A stretch of DNA of 64,000 nt, from NCBI GenBank assembly GCA_900539845.1, contig UQDP01000001.1:124001-188000 (forward strand), in the 5' to 3' direction. This stretch comes from an uncultured Oscillospiraceae bacterium (GTDB lineage Bacteria; Bacillota; Clostridia; Oscillospirales; Acutalibacteraceae). Below, in pieces: positions 42,556 to 52,162 of this stretch. Both the position numbers and the translations under genes were made by a program. Numbering within the stretch: the stretch's first letter is position 1; each line of letters opens with the position of its first letter. The notes under the pieces were generated by a model. That model did no database searches and was not told the origin of the DNA. It saw nothing but the letters and a program-made list of their open reading frames with translations.

Positions 42556-43512
42556 ATGGCTATGTATAACATTGGAATCGATCTGGGCGGAACAAATATC
42601 GTTGCGTCCGTCGTGGATGAAAACTACAACATTCTCGGAACCGGCAAAACGCCGACGGCAGTTCCGCGAAGCGCGGAGGAGATCTTTGACGATATTGCCG
42701 CAATGTGCCGCGAGGCGCTCGATAAAGCAGGGCTGAGCTTACAGGATGTCTCATCCGTCGGTATGGGAACTCCGGGAACCGTAAACAGCGAGGGCGTTAT
42801 AGAATTCGCAAATAATCTCGGCTTCAATAATGTGCCGGCACGCGAGATGCTTGTTGAAAGACTCGGCGATATACCTGTTTTCATTGAGAATGACGCAAAC
42901 TGCGCGGCTCTCGGCGAGGCTTATGCGGGCTGCGGAAACGGCTCAAAGAATTTTGTTGCCGTAACGCTCGGCACGGGCGTCGGATCGGGCATTATCGTGG
43001 ACGGCAAAATCGTTGCCGGGGTAAACTGCGCTGGCGGCGAGTGCGGTCATATGGTAATCGTGGTAGACGGCGAGCCATGCTCCTGCGGCAGAAAAGGCTG
43101 CTGGGAGGCGTATGCGTCCGCAACCGCTTTGATCAGGCAAACGAGAAAGGCGATGGATGAGAATCCCGGTTCCGCTATGCACGAGATCGCCAAGCAGGAG
43201 GGCAAGGTGAGCGGCAGAACAGCCTTTGACGCTATGCGAAAGGGCGACATCGCGGCTATAAAGGTAGTGGACAACTACATAAAATATGTTGCCTGCGGTT
43301 TGATAAATATTGTAAATGCGCTGCAGCCTGAGATCATTTGTGTGGGCGGCGGTATCTGCAATGAAGGAGAAACGCTTATGAAGCCGCTTCGCAGATTCGT
43401 TCAGGCTGAAAGATATTCAATACACAGCAAGATTCAGACTAAAATAATGAAAGCCGAACTTGGCAACGACGCGGGGGTTATCGGCGCGGCATTGCTCTCA
43501 GCGGCTAAATAA
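42556..43512 (+). CDS. glcK: ROK-family glucokinase
   Basis: Phosphorylates cytosolic glucose. ATP-binding GIDLGGTNIVAS, catalytic ENDANCAALGEA (Asp), and the ROK zinc site GHMVIVVDGEPCSCGRKGCWE. 318 aa. AAAGGG precedes ATG 42556; a second ATG is two codons in. The 136-nt gap after hprK holds mutually exclusive short stems (42494-42521 and 42506-42537) and no clear promoter. Confidence 0.9.
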   Translation: MAMYNIGIDLGGTNIVASVVDENYNILGTGKTPTAVPRSAEEIFDDIAAMCREALDKAGLSLQDVSSVGMGTPGTVNSEGVIEFANNLGFNNVPAREMLVERLGDIPVFIENDANCAALGEAYAGCGNGSKNFVAVTLGTGVGSGIIVDGKIVAGVNCAGGECGHMVIVVDGEPCSCGRKGCWEAYASATALIRQTRKAMDENPGSAMHEIAKQEGKVSGRTAFDAMRKGDIAAIKVVDNYIKYVACGLINIVNALQPEIICVGGGICNEGETLMKPLRRFVQAERYSIHSKIQTKIMKAELGNDAGVIGAALLSAAK

Positions 43513-43522
43513 CGGTGATCTT

Positions 43523-44422
43523 TTGGATAAACTTACAGAACTTTTAATATCTCTCGGTGTAAAATATGCCGAGAATGAGCCGATGAGCAGGCACACTTCT
43601 TTCAAGGTGGGCGGAAACGCAAGGCTGATCGTTTTCCCGTCAGAAGTTTCGCAGGTACAAAAAATAATCGAATTCTGCCGTGAAAACTCGATCAGGTATC
43701 TGCCCGTCGGAAACGGCTCCAACCTGCTTGTGGCTGACGGCGGAATAGACGCCTGTGTGATCTGCTTTTCAAATGCGTTTTCAGATGTAAAGCTGATCGG
43801 CGAAGATATCCTCTTTGCCGAAAGCGGCGCTTCTCTTAAAAAGCTTTGCTGCTTTGCTCTTGAAAACTCTTTAACAGGGCTTGAGTTTGCATACGGCATT
43901 CCCGGCTCCTGCGGCGGAGCGGCGTTTATGAACGCCGGCGCTTACGGCGGTGAGATGAAGGATGTGCTCATAAAATGCGAGCACATAGATAAAAACGGAG
44001 ATTCGGGCTCCCTTGAAAAAGACGAACTGGATCTTTCATACAGACATTCGGCTTATTATGAAAACGGCTGCGCAATAACAGGCATTTATGTGAAACTTAA
44101 AAAGGGCGATCAGGAAAGTATAAAGGCAAAAATGAACAAACTGCTTCAGCGCAGGCGGGATAAGCAGCCGCTTGAATATCCGAGCGCAGGTTCCACCTTT
44201 AAACGTCCTGAGGGCTATTTTGCCGGAACGCTTATTGAGGAGTGCGGACTGAAAGGCAGATCCGTCGGCGGCGCACGGGTGAGCGAAAAGCATGCCGGAT
44301 TCGTAATCAATACAGGAGGCGCTACCTGCGCGGATATTCTTGAACTTTGCAGACAGGTAAGCGAAACGGTATATAAACAAAAGGGCGTTAAGCTCGAAAT
44401 GGAGATAAGGGTAACGGAATAA
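43523..44422 (+). CDS. murB: UDP-N-acetylenolpyruvoylglucosamine reductase
   Basis: FAD enzyme reducing enolpyruvyl-UDP-GlcNAc to UDP-MurNAc. HTSFKVGGNARLIVFP, PVGNGSNLLVADGG and GIPGSCGGAAFMNAGAYGGE form the FAD site; YPSAGSTFKRP holds the catalytic Ser. Type II (short) form of 299 aa. Start is TTG 43523 (GGTGATC upstream); ATG codons inside would cut the conserved HTSFKVGG region too closely. Stop overlaps rapZ by 1 nt. Confidence 0.95.
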   Translation: MDKLTELLISLGVKYAENEPMSRHTSFKVGGNARLIVFPSEVSQVQKIIEFCRENSIRYLPVGNGSNLLVADGGIDACVICFSNAFSDVKLIGEDILFAESGASLKKLCCFALENSLTGLEFAYGIPGSCGGAAFMNAGAYGGEMKDVLIKCEHIDKNGDSGSLEKDELDLSYRHSAYYENGCAITGIYVKLKKGDQESIKAKMNKLLQRRRDKQPLEYPSAGSTFKRPEGYFAGTLIEECGLKGRSVGGARVSEKHAGFVINTGGATCADILELCRQVSETVYKQKGVKLEMEIRVTE

Positions 44423-45291
44423 TGGCTAATCAAAGAAAAGAACTTGTAATAATAACCGGGCTTTCGGGAGCGGGAAAATCAACGGCGATCGGTTTTATGG
44501 AGGATATAGGCTATTACTGTATAGACAATATGCCTCCCGCTCTGCTCTCGACCTTTCTTGAACTGATCTCAAAACAAAAGGAATCAAAGGTCGCAATCGT
44601 TGTTGATATACGTTCAACGGATAAATTTGACGATGTTATCAGCAATCTCAACAATCTTGAAAACTACGGATATGACGTCAAAGTCGTTTATCTTGATATT
44701 AAAACGCATATCGCGCTCAAACGCTATAAGCTCACAAGAAGAAAGCATCCTTATGCGGACCGCTTTAACGGAGATATTGCGCAGGCGCTTGCGTATGAAA
44801 GAGAAACGATGACACCTTTGCGCTCTAGGGCCGATTTCATAATCGACAGCTCCGATCTGACGGGCAACCAGCTCAGAAACAGGCTGACGCAGATACTTGT
44901 GGGCGACGACAAGGATATTATGAATATCCATGTTGAATCCTTCGGGTTCAAGCATGGCATCCCCAACGAGGCGGATTTTGTTATAGATGTGCGCTGTCTT
45001 CCCAATCCTTACTGGGTTGAAAATCTGCGCAATAAAACGGGGCTGGATAAAGAAGTTTCGGATTATGTTTTTTCGTTTGCAGAGTCCAAGGAGCTTTTGA
45101 ACAAGCTGATAGACCTGCTTGATTTTCTGAATCCGCTTTATATAAAAGAGGGGAAAAGCCAGATCGTGTTTGCAATCGGCTGCACCGGCGGAAATCATCG
45201 CTCAGTGGCAATCGCGGAAGCGTTAAAAGAGCATTTCGAAAAGAAATGGGATAATGTTTCCGTAAATCACAGGGATATTTCAAGAAGCTGA
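44422..45291 (+). CDS. rapZ: RNase adapter/nucleotide-binding protein RapZ (YvcJ)
   Basis: P-loop protein: TGLSGAGKSTAIGFMED and the C-terminal AIGCTGGNHRSVAIAE region typical of the family. 289 aa. In E. coli RapZ steers sRNA decay controlling GlmS; in B. subtilis YvcJ affects competence. It lies between murB and whiA, but the usual neighbour yvcK is missing. Confidence 0.94.
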   Translation: MANQRKELVIITGLSGAGKSTAIGFMEDIGYYCIDNMPPALLSTFLELISKQKESKVAIVVDIRSTDKFDDVISNLNNLENYGYDVKVVYLDIKTHIALKRYKLTRRKHPYADRFNGDIAQALAYERETMTPLRSRADFIIDSSDLTGNQLRNRLTQILVGDDKDIMNIHVESFGFKHGIPNEADFVIDVRCLPNPYWVENLRNKTGLDKEVSDYVFSFAESKELLNKLIDLLDFLNPLYIKEGKSQIVFAIGCTGGNHRSVAIAEALKEHFEKKWDNVSVNHRDISRS

Positions 45292-45304
45292 AACGGAGAG
45301 AAAC

Positions 45305-46195
45305 ATGTCTTTTTCAATGCAGGTCAAAAACGAGCTTGTAAAAACAGAATATGAGCGCGCCTGCTGCAAAAGGGCGCTGCTTTACGGGATGTGTATTTTC
45401 GGAAAAAGCTTTTCCTCTCAAAGCATTTCACTCCAGACGGAAAATGAGGCTGCCGCCGAACTTTTCAAAGATCTGGCTCATGAGCTTTTTAATACGGACG
45501 TGCAGGTTATAAGATCACCGCGCGGCAGAAACTTTACGGCATCTGTTTTTAGTAAAGCAGATGCCCAAAAACTTTTTAAAAGCTTTGGGCATGACGGCGT
45601 GGGGAGCCTCAGAATCGATCACACGAATTTCCGCTGCGAGGAATGCAGAAACGCGTTCGTTGCAGGCGCGTTTCTTGCCTGCGGCACGGTTTCCGATCCG
45701 AAGAAGGACTATCATCTTGAATTTACGATACCATATCTTAATCTTTCCAAAAGTCTTTTTACCTTGCTTCAGGAGATGGAACTCAGCCCGAAATACACCA
45801 ATAGAAAAGGATACAACGTTGTCTATTTCAAGGGCAGCGAATCTATTGAAAACTGCCTTTATCTGATGGGCGCATCCGGCGCTATGTTTGAGATGATGAA
45901 TATCAAGATCTTCAAGGATTTCAGAAATAAGGCAAACCGGCAGGCAAACTGCGAAACGGCAAATATAAATAAAATGGTAAACGCCGTTGCGGTGCAGATG
46001 CAGGCGATAGAAAAAATTTGGGATCTGAAAGGGAAAAACTATCTGAATGAAAGTCTGCAGAGCGCGGCGCAGCTGAGGTATGATCATCCCGATTCCAGCC
46101 TTGCGGAGCTTGCCGCCATGTGTGATCCGCCGATCAGCAGAAGCGGACTCAACCACAGGCTCAAAAGAATAGTGGATATTGCGCGCGAACTTTAA
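45305..46195 (+). CDS. whiA: DNA-binding protein WhiA
   Basis: Homing-endonuclease-like fold plus C-terminal helix-turn-helix: RACCKRALLYGM, LEFTIPYLNLSKSLFTLLQE, RQANCETANINKMV and SLAELAAMCDPPISRSGLNH-type HTH. 296 aa. Affects division and chromosome segregation in Firmicutes. CGGAGAG precedes the ATG, 14 nt after rapZ. Confidence 0.95.
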   Translation: MSFSMQVKNELVKTEYERACCKRALLYGMCIFGKSFSSQSISLQTENEAAAELFKDLAHELFNTDVQVIRSPRGRNFTASVFSKADAQKLFKSFGHDGVGSLRIDHTNFRCEECRNAFVAGAFLACGTVSDPKKDYHLEFTIPYLNLSKSLFTLLQEMELSPKYTNRKGYNVVYFKGSESIENCLYLMGASGAMFEMMNIKIFKDFRNKANRQANCETANINKMVNAVAVQMQAIEKIWDLKGKNYLNESLQSAAQLRYDHPDSSLAELAAMCDPPISRSGLNHRLKRIVDIAREL

Positions 46196-46219
46196 GTGTT
46201 TATAAGAGAGGAAAACATT

Positions 46220-48580
46220 ATGGATTTCAGGAAAGCGTTTGCTATGAATTTGCCGGCCAAAACAGATGACAAATATGTTGTGACCCACAAAAATGTCAGA
46301 GTCAGTGTGATAACGCAGCGGCTCTTCAGGGCGGAATATTCCGAGAACGGCGTTTTTACCGATATGCCCACGCAGAAAGTATGGTGCAGGAATTTTGACG
46401 CGCCAAAATTTAAAAGCAAGATCGTCGGCGGAAAGATCATCATAACCACGCCGCAGTGCCGTGTTGCCGTAAACTGTTCCGACGGAAGTTTTTCATATGC
46501 CGAAAGGAACGGAAAAAGGATCAGACACGTTAAAAGAGATAATTTAAAGGGCACTTACAGAACGCTTGACGCTACTATGGGCGCGATTCCGCTCGGCGAC
46601 GGGGTCATTTCAAAAAGCGGAACGGCAGTGTTTGATGATTCAAAGTCCCTCCTGCTTGAAAAGAACGGTACGGTAAGCGAAAGAAAAAATAAGGGAAAAG
46701 ATGTTTATCTTTTTGCTTACGGCAAGGATTACCGCGGCGCTGTAAGGGATTTTCTGCATTTAACGGGAGAAGTTCCGCTGATTCCGCGCTTTGCGCTCGG
46801 CAACTGGTGGAGCAGATATAAAGCGTATACACAGCAGGAATACATAGATCTCATCAAACGCTTTGAGGAGGAGAAGATTCCGCTCACGGTTGCCACCATA
46901 GATATGGACTGGCATTGGGTGGACCTGAAAAAGAAGTTCGGAAATATTTCCGGCTGTGATGCAAAGGATCTTCGCAGCGGCTGGACGGGTTACAGCTGGA
47001 ATACGGAGCTGTTTCCCGATTACAGGGCGATGCTGAAATGGCTCAAAGAGCAGAGTCTGAAAATCACTGTAAATCTTCATCCGGCGGACGGGGTCCGTTT
47101 CTTTGAAGATATGTATAAAGAAGTTGCGCAGTATATGGGAGTGGATCCCGGTTCTAAAAAGCGTATAGAGTTCGACTGCACGGATCCGAAATATATGGAG
47201 GCGTACTTTGAGCTTATCCACCATCCATATGAAAAGGACGGCGTTGATTTCTGGTGGATAGACTGGCAGCAGGGCAAAAAATCCAAGATCAAAGGTCTTG
47301 ACCCGCTCTGGGCGCTCAATCACTATCATTATACGGATAATTCGCGAGACGGAAAAAGGGGACTTATTCTTTCCCGCTTTGCGGAGCCGGGCAGCCAGAG
47401 ATACGCAGTCGGATTTTCGGGCGATACTTATATAAATTGGAACTGTCTGCGTTTTCAGCCTTATTCAACGGCAACCGCGTCCAATATAGGATATACATGG
47501 TGGAGCCATGATATCGGCGGGCACATGAGGGGCAAAAAAGACGATGAGCTTTATGTGCGCTGGGTTCAGTTCGGTGTGTTCAGCCCCATCAACCGCCTTC
47601 ACTCAACCAGCAATGAGTTTATGGGCAAAGAACCTTGGAAATACGGATACGCAGCGTATCATATCGCGGCGGATTTCCTTCGCTTGAGACGCAGGCTCAT
47701 TCCGTATATCTACACAATGAATTACCGCACGCACACGCAGGGCAGGGCGCTTATTGAGCCTATGTATTATTCATATCCTGAAACGGAAAACGCGTATAAA
47801 TGCCGCAATCAGTATTATTTCGGCAGTGAGCTTATTGCTGCTCCTGTGACGGACCCTGCGGATAAGCAGACCGGTCTTGCCTGCGTAAAGGTTTGGCTTC
47901 CCTGGGGCAGATATACGGATCTCTTTACACGCAGGGTATACAGCGGCGGAAAAGTTATTAAGATGTTCCGCCCGCTTGAAAGCTTTCCTCTGCTCGCAAA
48001 AGAGGGCGCGATCATACCGCTGGATAGGAATGAAACGGATAACGGCGCCGAAAATCCGAAAGCGCTTGAGCTGCTTGCGTTTTCAGGCAACGGGAAGTTC
48101 ACGCTTTATGAGGACGACGGCGAGACAATGCATTATAAAAACGGCGCTTTTGCCGAAACCGAATTTGAGATCGGCTCGGACGGCGGCGGGATAAGGTTTG
48201 TTATTTATCCGACTGCCGGCGACTGCTCCGTTGTTCCGCAAAAAAGGGATTATAAGGTCAATTTCTTTGATATCTCATCTGCGGAAACTATAACGGTTCG
48301 CGTAAACGGTAAAGAAGTTCAGGCTGAAACGGATACGGATAAATCGGTTTGCGTAAATGTTTACGGCATATCACCGCAGGATAAGGTGGAAATCACTCTG
48401 TCGGGCGCGGAGCGCATAACGCTCGATAAGCGCGAAGAATATATTGAAACGGTTTCCCGATACGGAATTTCAAACGAATATAAAAAGGCTGTTTTCACCT
48501 GCGGCACAAACGGCGGCGTTCTGCCCAAGTGCCCGGCGAAATTCAGGGAGCCGCTTGAAGAGATCGAAAACTGCCTTTGA
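46220..48580 (+). CDS. GH31 family glycoside hydrolase (alpha-glucosidase/xylosidase-like)
   Basis: A 786-residue cytoplasmic enzyme with no signal peptide. N-terminal beta domain, (beta/alpha)8 barrel with FWWIDW (nucleophile D348) and FSGDTYINW (acid/base D402), then two C-terminal beta domains. Shapes around PLIPRFALGNWWSR and SHDIGGHMRG are family-typical. Alpha-glucosidase activity on oligosaccharides is likeliest, but substrate is not decided. AGAGAGG is 8 nt from ATG 46220. Sits between whiA and dnaE, not a usual place for GH31. Confidence 0.9.
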   Translation: MDFRKAFAMNLPAKTDDKYVVTHKNVRVSVITQRLFRAEYSENGVFTDMPTQKVWCRNFDAPKFKSKIVGGKIIITTPQCRVAVNCSDGSFSYAERNGKRIRHVKRDNLKGTYRTLDATMGAIPLGDGVISKSGTAVFDDSKSLLLEKNGTVSERKNKGKDVYLFAYGKDYRGAVRDFLHLTGEVPLIPRFALGNWWSRYKAYTQQEYIDLIKRFEEEKIPLTVATIDMDWHWVDLKKKFGNISGCDAKDLRSGWTGYSWNTELFPDYRAMLKWLKEQSLKITVNLHPADGVRFFEDMYKEVAQYMGVDPGSKKRIEFDCTDPKYMEAYFELIHHPYEKDGVDFWWIDWQQGKKSKIKGLDPLWALNHYHYTDNSRDGKRGLILSRFAEPGSQRYAVGFSGDTYINWNCLRFQPYSTATASNIGYTWWSHDIGGHMRGKKDDELYVRWVQFGVFSPINRLHSTSNEFMGKEPWKYGYAAYHIAADFLRLRRRLIPYIYTMNYRTHTQGRALIEPMYYSYPETENAYKCRNQYYFGSELIAAPVTDPADKQTGLACVKVWLPWGRYTDLFTRRVYSGGKVIKMFRPLESFPLLAKEGAIIPLDRNETDNGAENPKALELLAFSGNGKFTLYEDDGETMHYKNGAFAETEFEIGSDGGGIRFVIYPTAGDCSVVPQKRDYKVNFFDISSAETITVRVNGKEVQAETDTDKSVCVNVYGISPQDKVEITLSGAERITLDKREEYIETVSRYGISNEYKKAVFTCGTNGGVLPKCPAKFREPLEEIENCL

Positions 48581-48608
48581 TATGCTTTGCTGAGAAAGAA
48601 GAATAGCT

Positions 48609-51600
48609 ATGTTTACTCATCTTCATCTGCACACGGAATTTTCACTGCTTGACGGCGCCTGCCGGATCGAGCCGCTTGTTCTGCGCGCAAAGGAGCTGGG
48701 TATGACTTCGCTTGCGATAACCGACCATGGCAATATGTACGGCGCCGTGGATTTTTATAAAGCGTGTAAGAAGCACGGCATAAAGCCGATTATAGGTTGC
48801 GAGGTCTATGTTGCGCCGCGCACAAGGTTTGACAGGGAAAAGGTGCTCGACAAGGAGTATAACCATCTTATCCTGCTTTGCGAAAATGAAACGGGATATA
48901 AAAATCTTATAAAGCTCGTTTCGCTTTCCTTTACGGAGGGCTATTATTATAAGCCGCGTGTGGATCACGATATTCTTGAAAAATATCACGACGGCATTAT
49001 ATGCCTTTCCGCTTGTTTGGCAGGAGAGATACCGCAGCTCTTGCTTGCAAAGGATTATGAGGGAGCAAAAAGCACCGCCCTTTGGTATCGTGATGTTTTC
49101 GGAGCGGATAATTATTTTCTTGAGATACAGGATCACGGAATCAAGGAGCAGCAGATCGTTGAAGAGGGCATACTGCGTCTCAGCCGCGAAACGGGCATTC
49201 CCGTGGTCGCAACAAACGATGTGCATTATATCCATCAGCAGGATTCAAAGATACAGCAGGTTTTGATATGTATTGCCACCAACCATATTTTGGGTGAGGA
49301 TACGGGTCTTGAATTTCATTCGGAGGAATTCTATCTCAAATCGGAGAAGGAGATGCGTCAGGTCTTCCCGGAAATACCCGAGGCGATAGACAACACCGCC
49401 CGGATAGCTGAAAGGTGCAGCTTTGATTTTGAGTTTGGAAACACGAAACTGCCTTATTTTGAAATAGAAGAGGATATAAGCCATTTTGATTATTTTAAGC
49501 GCTGCTGTTATGAGGGACTGAACAAAAGATACGGCAGTCCGCCGGCAGAATACAGGGAACGACTTGAATACGAGCTTGAAACAGTCAACAAAATGGGATA
49601 CACAGACTATTATCTTATCGTTGCCGATTTTGTTTCTTTCGCAAAAAGCAAGGGTATCCCGGTGGGACCCGGCAGAGGTTCCGGGGCCGGCTCGCTTGCT
49701 GCATACTGCATGGGTATAACGGATCTTGACCCCATGAAGTATGATCTGCTTTTTGAGCGCTTTTTGAATCCCGAACGTGTTTCGATGCCGGATTTCGATA
49801 TAGATTTTTGTTATGAACGCCGTCAGGAGGTCATTGATTACGTTACTCAGAAGTACGGCGCCGATCATGTTGCGCAGATCGTAACTTTCGGCACTTTGCA
49901 AACAAGAGCGGCAATAAGAGATGTGGGCAGAACGATGGGTATGTCCTATGCCTCTGTTGACGCTGTGGCAAAGCTTGTGCCGAATGATTTTAAAATCACG
50001 ATAGACGAAGCCGTCAGAAAATCCTCGCGGCTGCGTACGCTTATGCAGGAGGACGGCCGTGTCAACGAGCTGATAGAAACGGCGCGCAAGATAGAGGGCA
50101 TGCCGCGCAATGCCTCAACCCATGCGGCAGGCGTGGTTATCACCCATGATCCCGTTTCTTCCTATGTTCCGCTTGCAACAAATGACGGGCTGGTTGTAAC
50201 GCAGTATATAATGACCACGCTTGAGGAACTCGGTCTGCTTAAAATGGATTTTCTCGGGCTGAGAACGCTTACGGTTATCAACGACGCTTCAAAGAATGCC
50301 GGAATAGATATTAACGAGATATCCATTGATGATCCTGAGGTATACAGACTCTTTGCAAGAGGGCAGACGGAAGGTATCTTTCAGTTTGAATCAAGCGGAA
50401 TGAAACAGATGCTCATGAATCTGAAGCCCACTAGGCTGGAACATCTCATTGCCGCGAACGCGCTTTACAGACCCGGGCCGGCAAAGCAGATAGACACCTT
50501 TGTTGAAAATTCCCATCATCCCGAAAAGGTGCATTATGCTCTGTCTCAGCTGAAACCGATTCTTGAGGATACTTTCGGCTGTATCGTGTATCAGGAGCAG
50601 GTCATGCAGATTCTGCGCTCCCTCGCCGGCTATTCTTACGGCAGAGCGGACGTGGTGCGCAGAGCGATGAGCAAAAAGAAAAAGGACGTTATGGAGGCTG
50701 AACGCAAGAACTTTCTTGACGGCTGCGGCAAAAACGGTATAGATCTGAGCGTTGCAAGCGCTATTTTCGATCAGATCTCGGAATTTGCCAAATACGCCTT
50801 CAATAAATCCCATGCCGCCTGTTATTCGCTTGTAGCTTACAGAACGGCGTACCTTAAAAGATATTATCCGGCTCAGTTTATGGCGGCGCTGCTCACATCG
50901 GTGCTGGATTCCTCAAACAAGGTGGCGCGCTATATTTCGGAAAGCAAGCGGCTCGGCCTCAGGCTTGCCGTGCCGGATGTGAACACCTCTATGAAAGGCT
51001 TTTCGGCAAACGGAAATGTAATCAATTACGGCTTGCTCGGTATAAAAAATCTCGGCTCGGAATTTATAAACGATATCATAAAAGAACGCGAAAACGGTAA
51101 ATTCAAAAACCTGTTTGATTTTTGCTCGCGTTTGCAAACGCAGCACTTTAATCGCCGTGCTGTGGAAAGCCTTATACGCAGCGGCGCGCTTGACTCGCTC
51201 GGCGCAAACCGCCGTCAGATGCTTCAGGCTCTGCCTGTGCTTGTCGCCAATCTGGAGGAGCACAGGAAAAAGACGATGTACGGTCAGGTCGGCTTCTTTG
51301 ATTTAGGCGGGGATGATTCTTTCGGTATGGACTTTGAAATGCCGGATGTGGAAGAATTTCCAAAAGCGGAACTGCTTAAAATGGAAAAGGAAATGACAGG
51401 GCTTTATCTTTCAGGTCATCCGCTCGATAAATATGAAGATATCGTTATGCAGCGCGGTTATGCACGGATAGGCGAACTGCTTGAAGCGGAACATTCGGGC
51501 TTTTCGGGTTATAAGGATAATGACAGGGTCACGCTCTGCGGAATCATAACACGTATCACCATAAAGCAGACGCGCGGCGGTCAGAATATGGCGTTTGTGA

Positions 51601-52061
51601 CGGTTGAGGATATGACCGGCTCAATGGAGATCATCGTGTTCCCGAAAGTGCTTGAAGAATGTTCAGACAGGATAAGCGCGTCAGCGGTTATAACCGTTTC
51701 GGGCACGCTTTCCGTTGAAGAGGAAAAAGAGCCAAAGATTCTTGCAAACGAGGTTTCAGGAGCGCCGGATCAAACGGCACATCCGGCATCAGAAAGCGGC
51801 AGAGCGGAAAAAACTGCCGTACAGAATAAAAATAAACACCCGGGTCTGTTTCTGCGTTTTTCATCGAGAAAGGATGCGCGCATAGAAAAAGCACGTATAA
51901 TCACGTCAATATTTGACGGGAGTTTTCCTCTTTATTTTTACTATATGGACGAGAAACATTATGAACTTCAGAAACCTTCTCAATTTGTTTTGCCGAATGA
52001 TACGATGCTTGCCGAACTGAAAAGAATACTCGGCGAAGATAATGTTGCGCTTATGGGCTGA
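48609..52061 (+). CDS. dnaE: DNA polymerase III alpha subunit DnaE
   Basis: A 1150-residue C-family polymerase; in PolC-containing Firmicutes DnaE extends RNA primers before handing to PolC. PHP domain with HLHLHTEFSLLDGA and ITDHGNMYG at the N terminus, polymerase catalytic D395, D397 and D399 in PDFDIDFCYERR, palm region GPGRGSGAGSL, HhH domain, OB fold near residues 970-1020 (RVTLCGIITRITIKQTRGG). The C terminus resembles the usual tail. A weak AAGAAG precedes the ATG. Precedes pfkA, conserved in Firmicutes. Confidence 0.96.
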   Translation: MFTHLHLHTEFSLLDGACRIEPLVLRAKELGMTSLAITDHGNMYGAVDFYKACKKHGIKPIIGCEVYVAPRTRFDREKVLDKEYNHLILLCENETGYKNLIKLVSLSFTEGYYYKPRVDHDILEKYHDGIICLSACLAGEIPQLLLAKDYEGAKSTALWYRDVFGADNYFLEIQDHGIKEQQIVEEGILRLSRETGIPVVATNDVHYIHQQDSKIQQVLICIATNHILGEDTGLEFHSEEFYLKSEKEMRQVFPEIPEAIDNTARIAERCSFDFEFGNTKLPYFEIEEDISHFDYFKRCCYEGLNKRYGSPPAEYRERLEYELETVNKMGYTDYYLIVADFVSFAKSKGIPVGPGRGSGAGSLAAYCMGITDLDPMKYDLLFERFLNPERVSMPDFDIDFCYERRQEVIDYVTQKYGADHVAQIVTFGTLQTRAAIRDVGRTMGMSYASVDAVAKLVPNDFKITIDEAVRKSSRLRTLMQEDGRVNELIETARKIEGMPRNASTHAAGVVITHDPVSSYVPLATNDGLVVTQYIMTTLEELGLLKMDFLGLRTLTVINDASKNAGIDINEISIDDPEVYRLFARGQTEGIFQFESSGMKQMLMNLKPTRLEHLIAANALYRPGPAKQIDTFVENSHHPEKVHYALSQLKPILEDTFGCIVYQEQVMQILRSLAGYSYGRADVVRRAMSKKKKDVMEAERKNFLDGCGKNGIDLSVASAIFDQISEFAKYAFNKSHAACYSLVAYRTAYLKRYYPAQFMAALLTSVLDSSNKVARYISESKRLGLRLAVPDVNTSMKGFSANGNVINYGLLGIKNLGSEFINDIIKERENGKFKNLFDFCSRLQTQHFNRRAVESLIRSGALDSLGANRRQMLQALPVLVANLEEHRKKTMYGQVGFFDLGGDDSFGMDFEMPDVEEFPKAELLKMEKEMTGLYLSGHPLDKYEDIVMQRGYARIGELLEAEHSGFSGYKDNDRVTLCGIITRITIKQTRGGQNMAFVTVEDMTGSMEIIVFPKVLEECSDRISASAVITVSGTLSVEEEKEPKILANEVSGAPDQTAHPASESGRAEKTAVQNKNKHPGLFLRFSSRKDARIEKARIITSIFDGSFPLYFYYMDEKHYELQKPSQFVLPNDTMLAELKRILGEDNVALMG

Positions 52062-52084
52062 AAGTTACAATTGCCGGATTTCTA

Positions 52085-52113
52085 TTGACATTTTCGGCTT
52101 CAGCGAGTAAAAT
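52085..52113 (+). promoter_or_regulatory. Sigma-A-type promoter of pfkA
   Basis: TTGACA (52085-52090), 17 nt, TAAAAT (52108-52113). Confidence 0.78.
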
Positions 52114-52162
52114 ATTGTGAACCGCTAAAAAAGTTAAACTTAAAATTGAGGAGGAGTGCTTT

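Noticed and set aside
45515..46288. A 257-codon open frame on the minus strand across whiA
   Set aside because: Antisense shadow of whiA and the GH31 start, no family match that I recognise.
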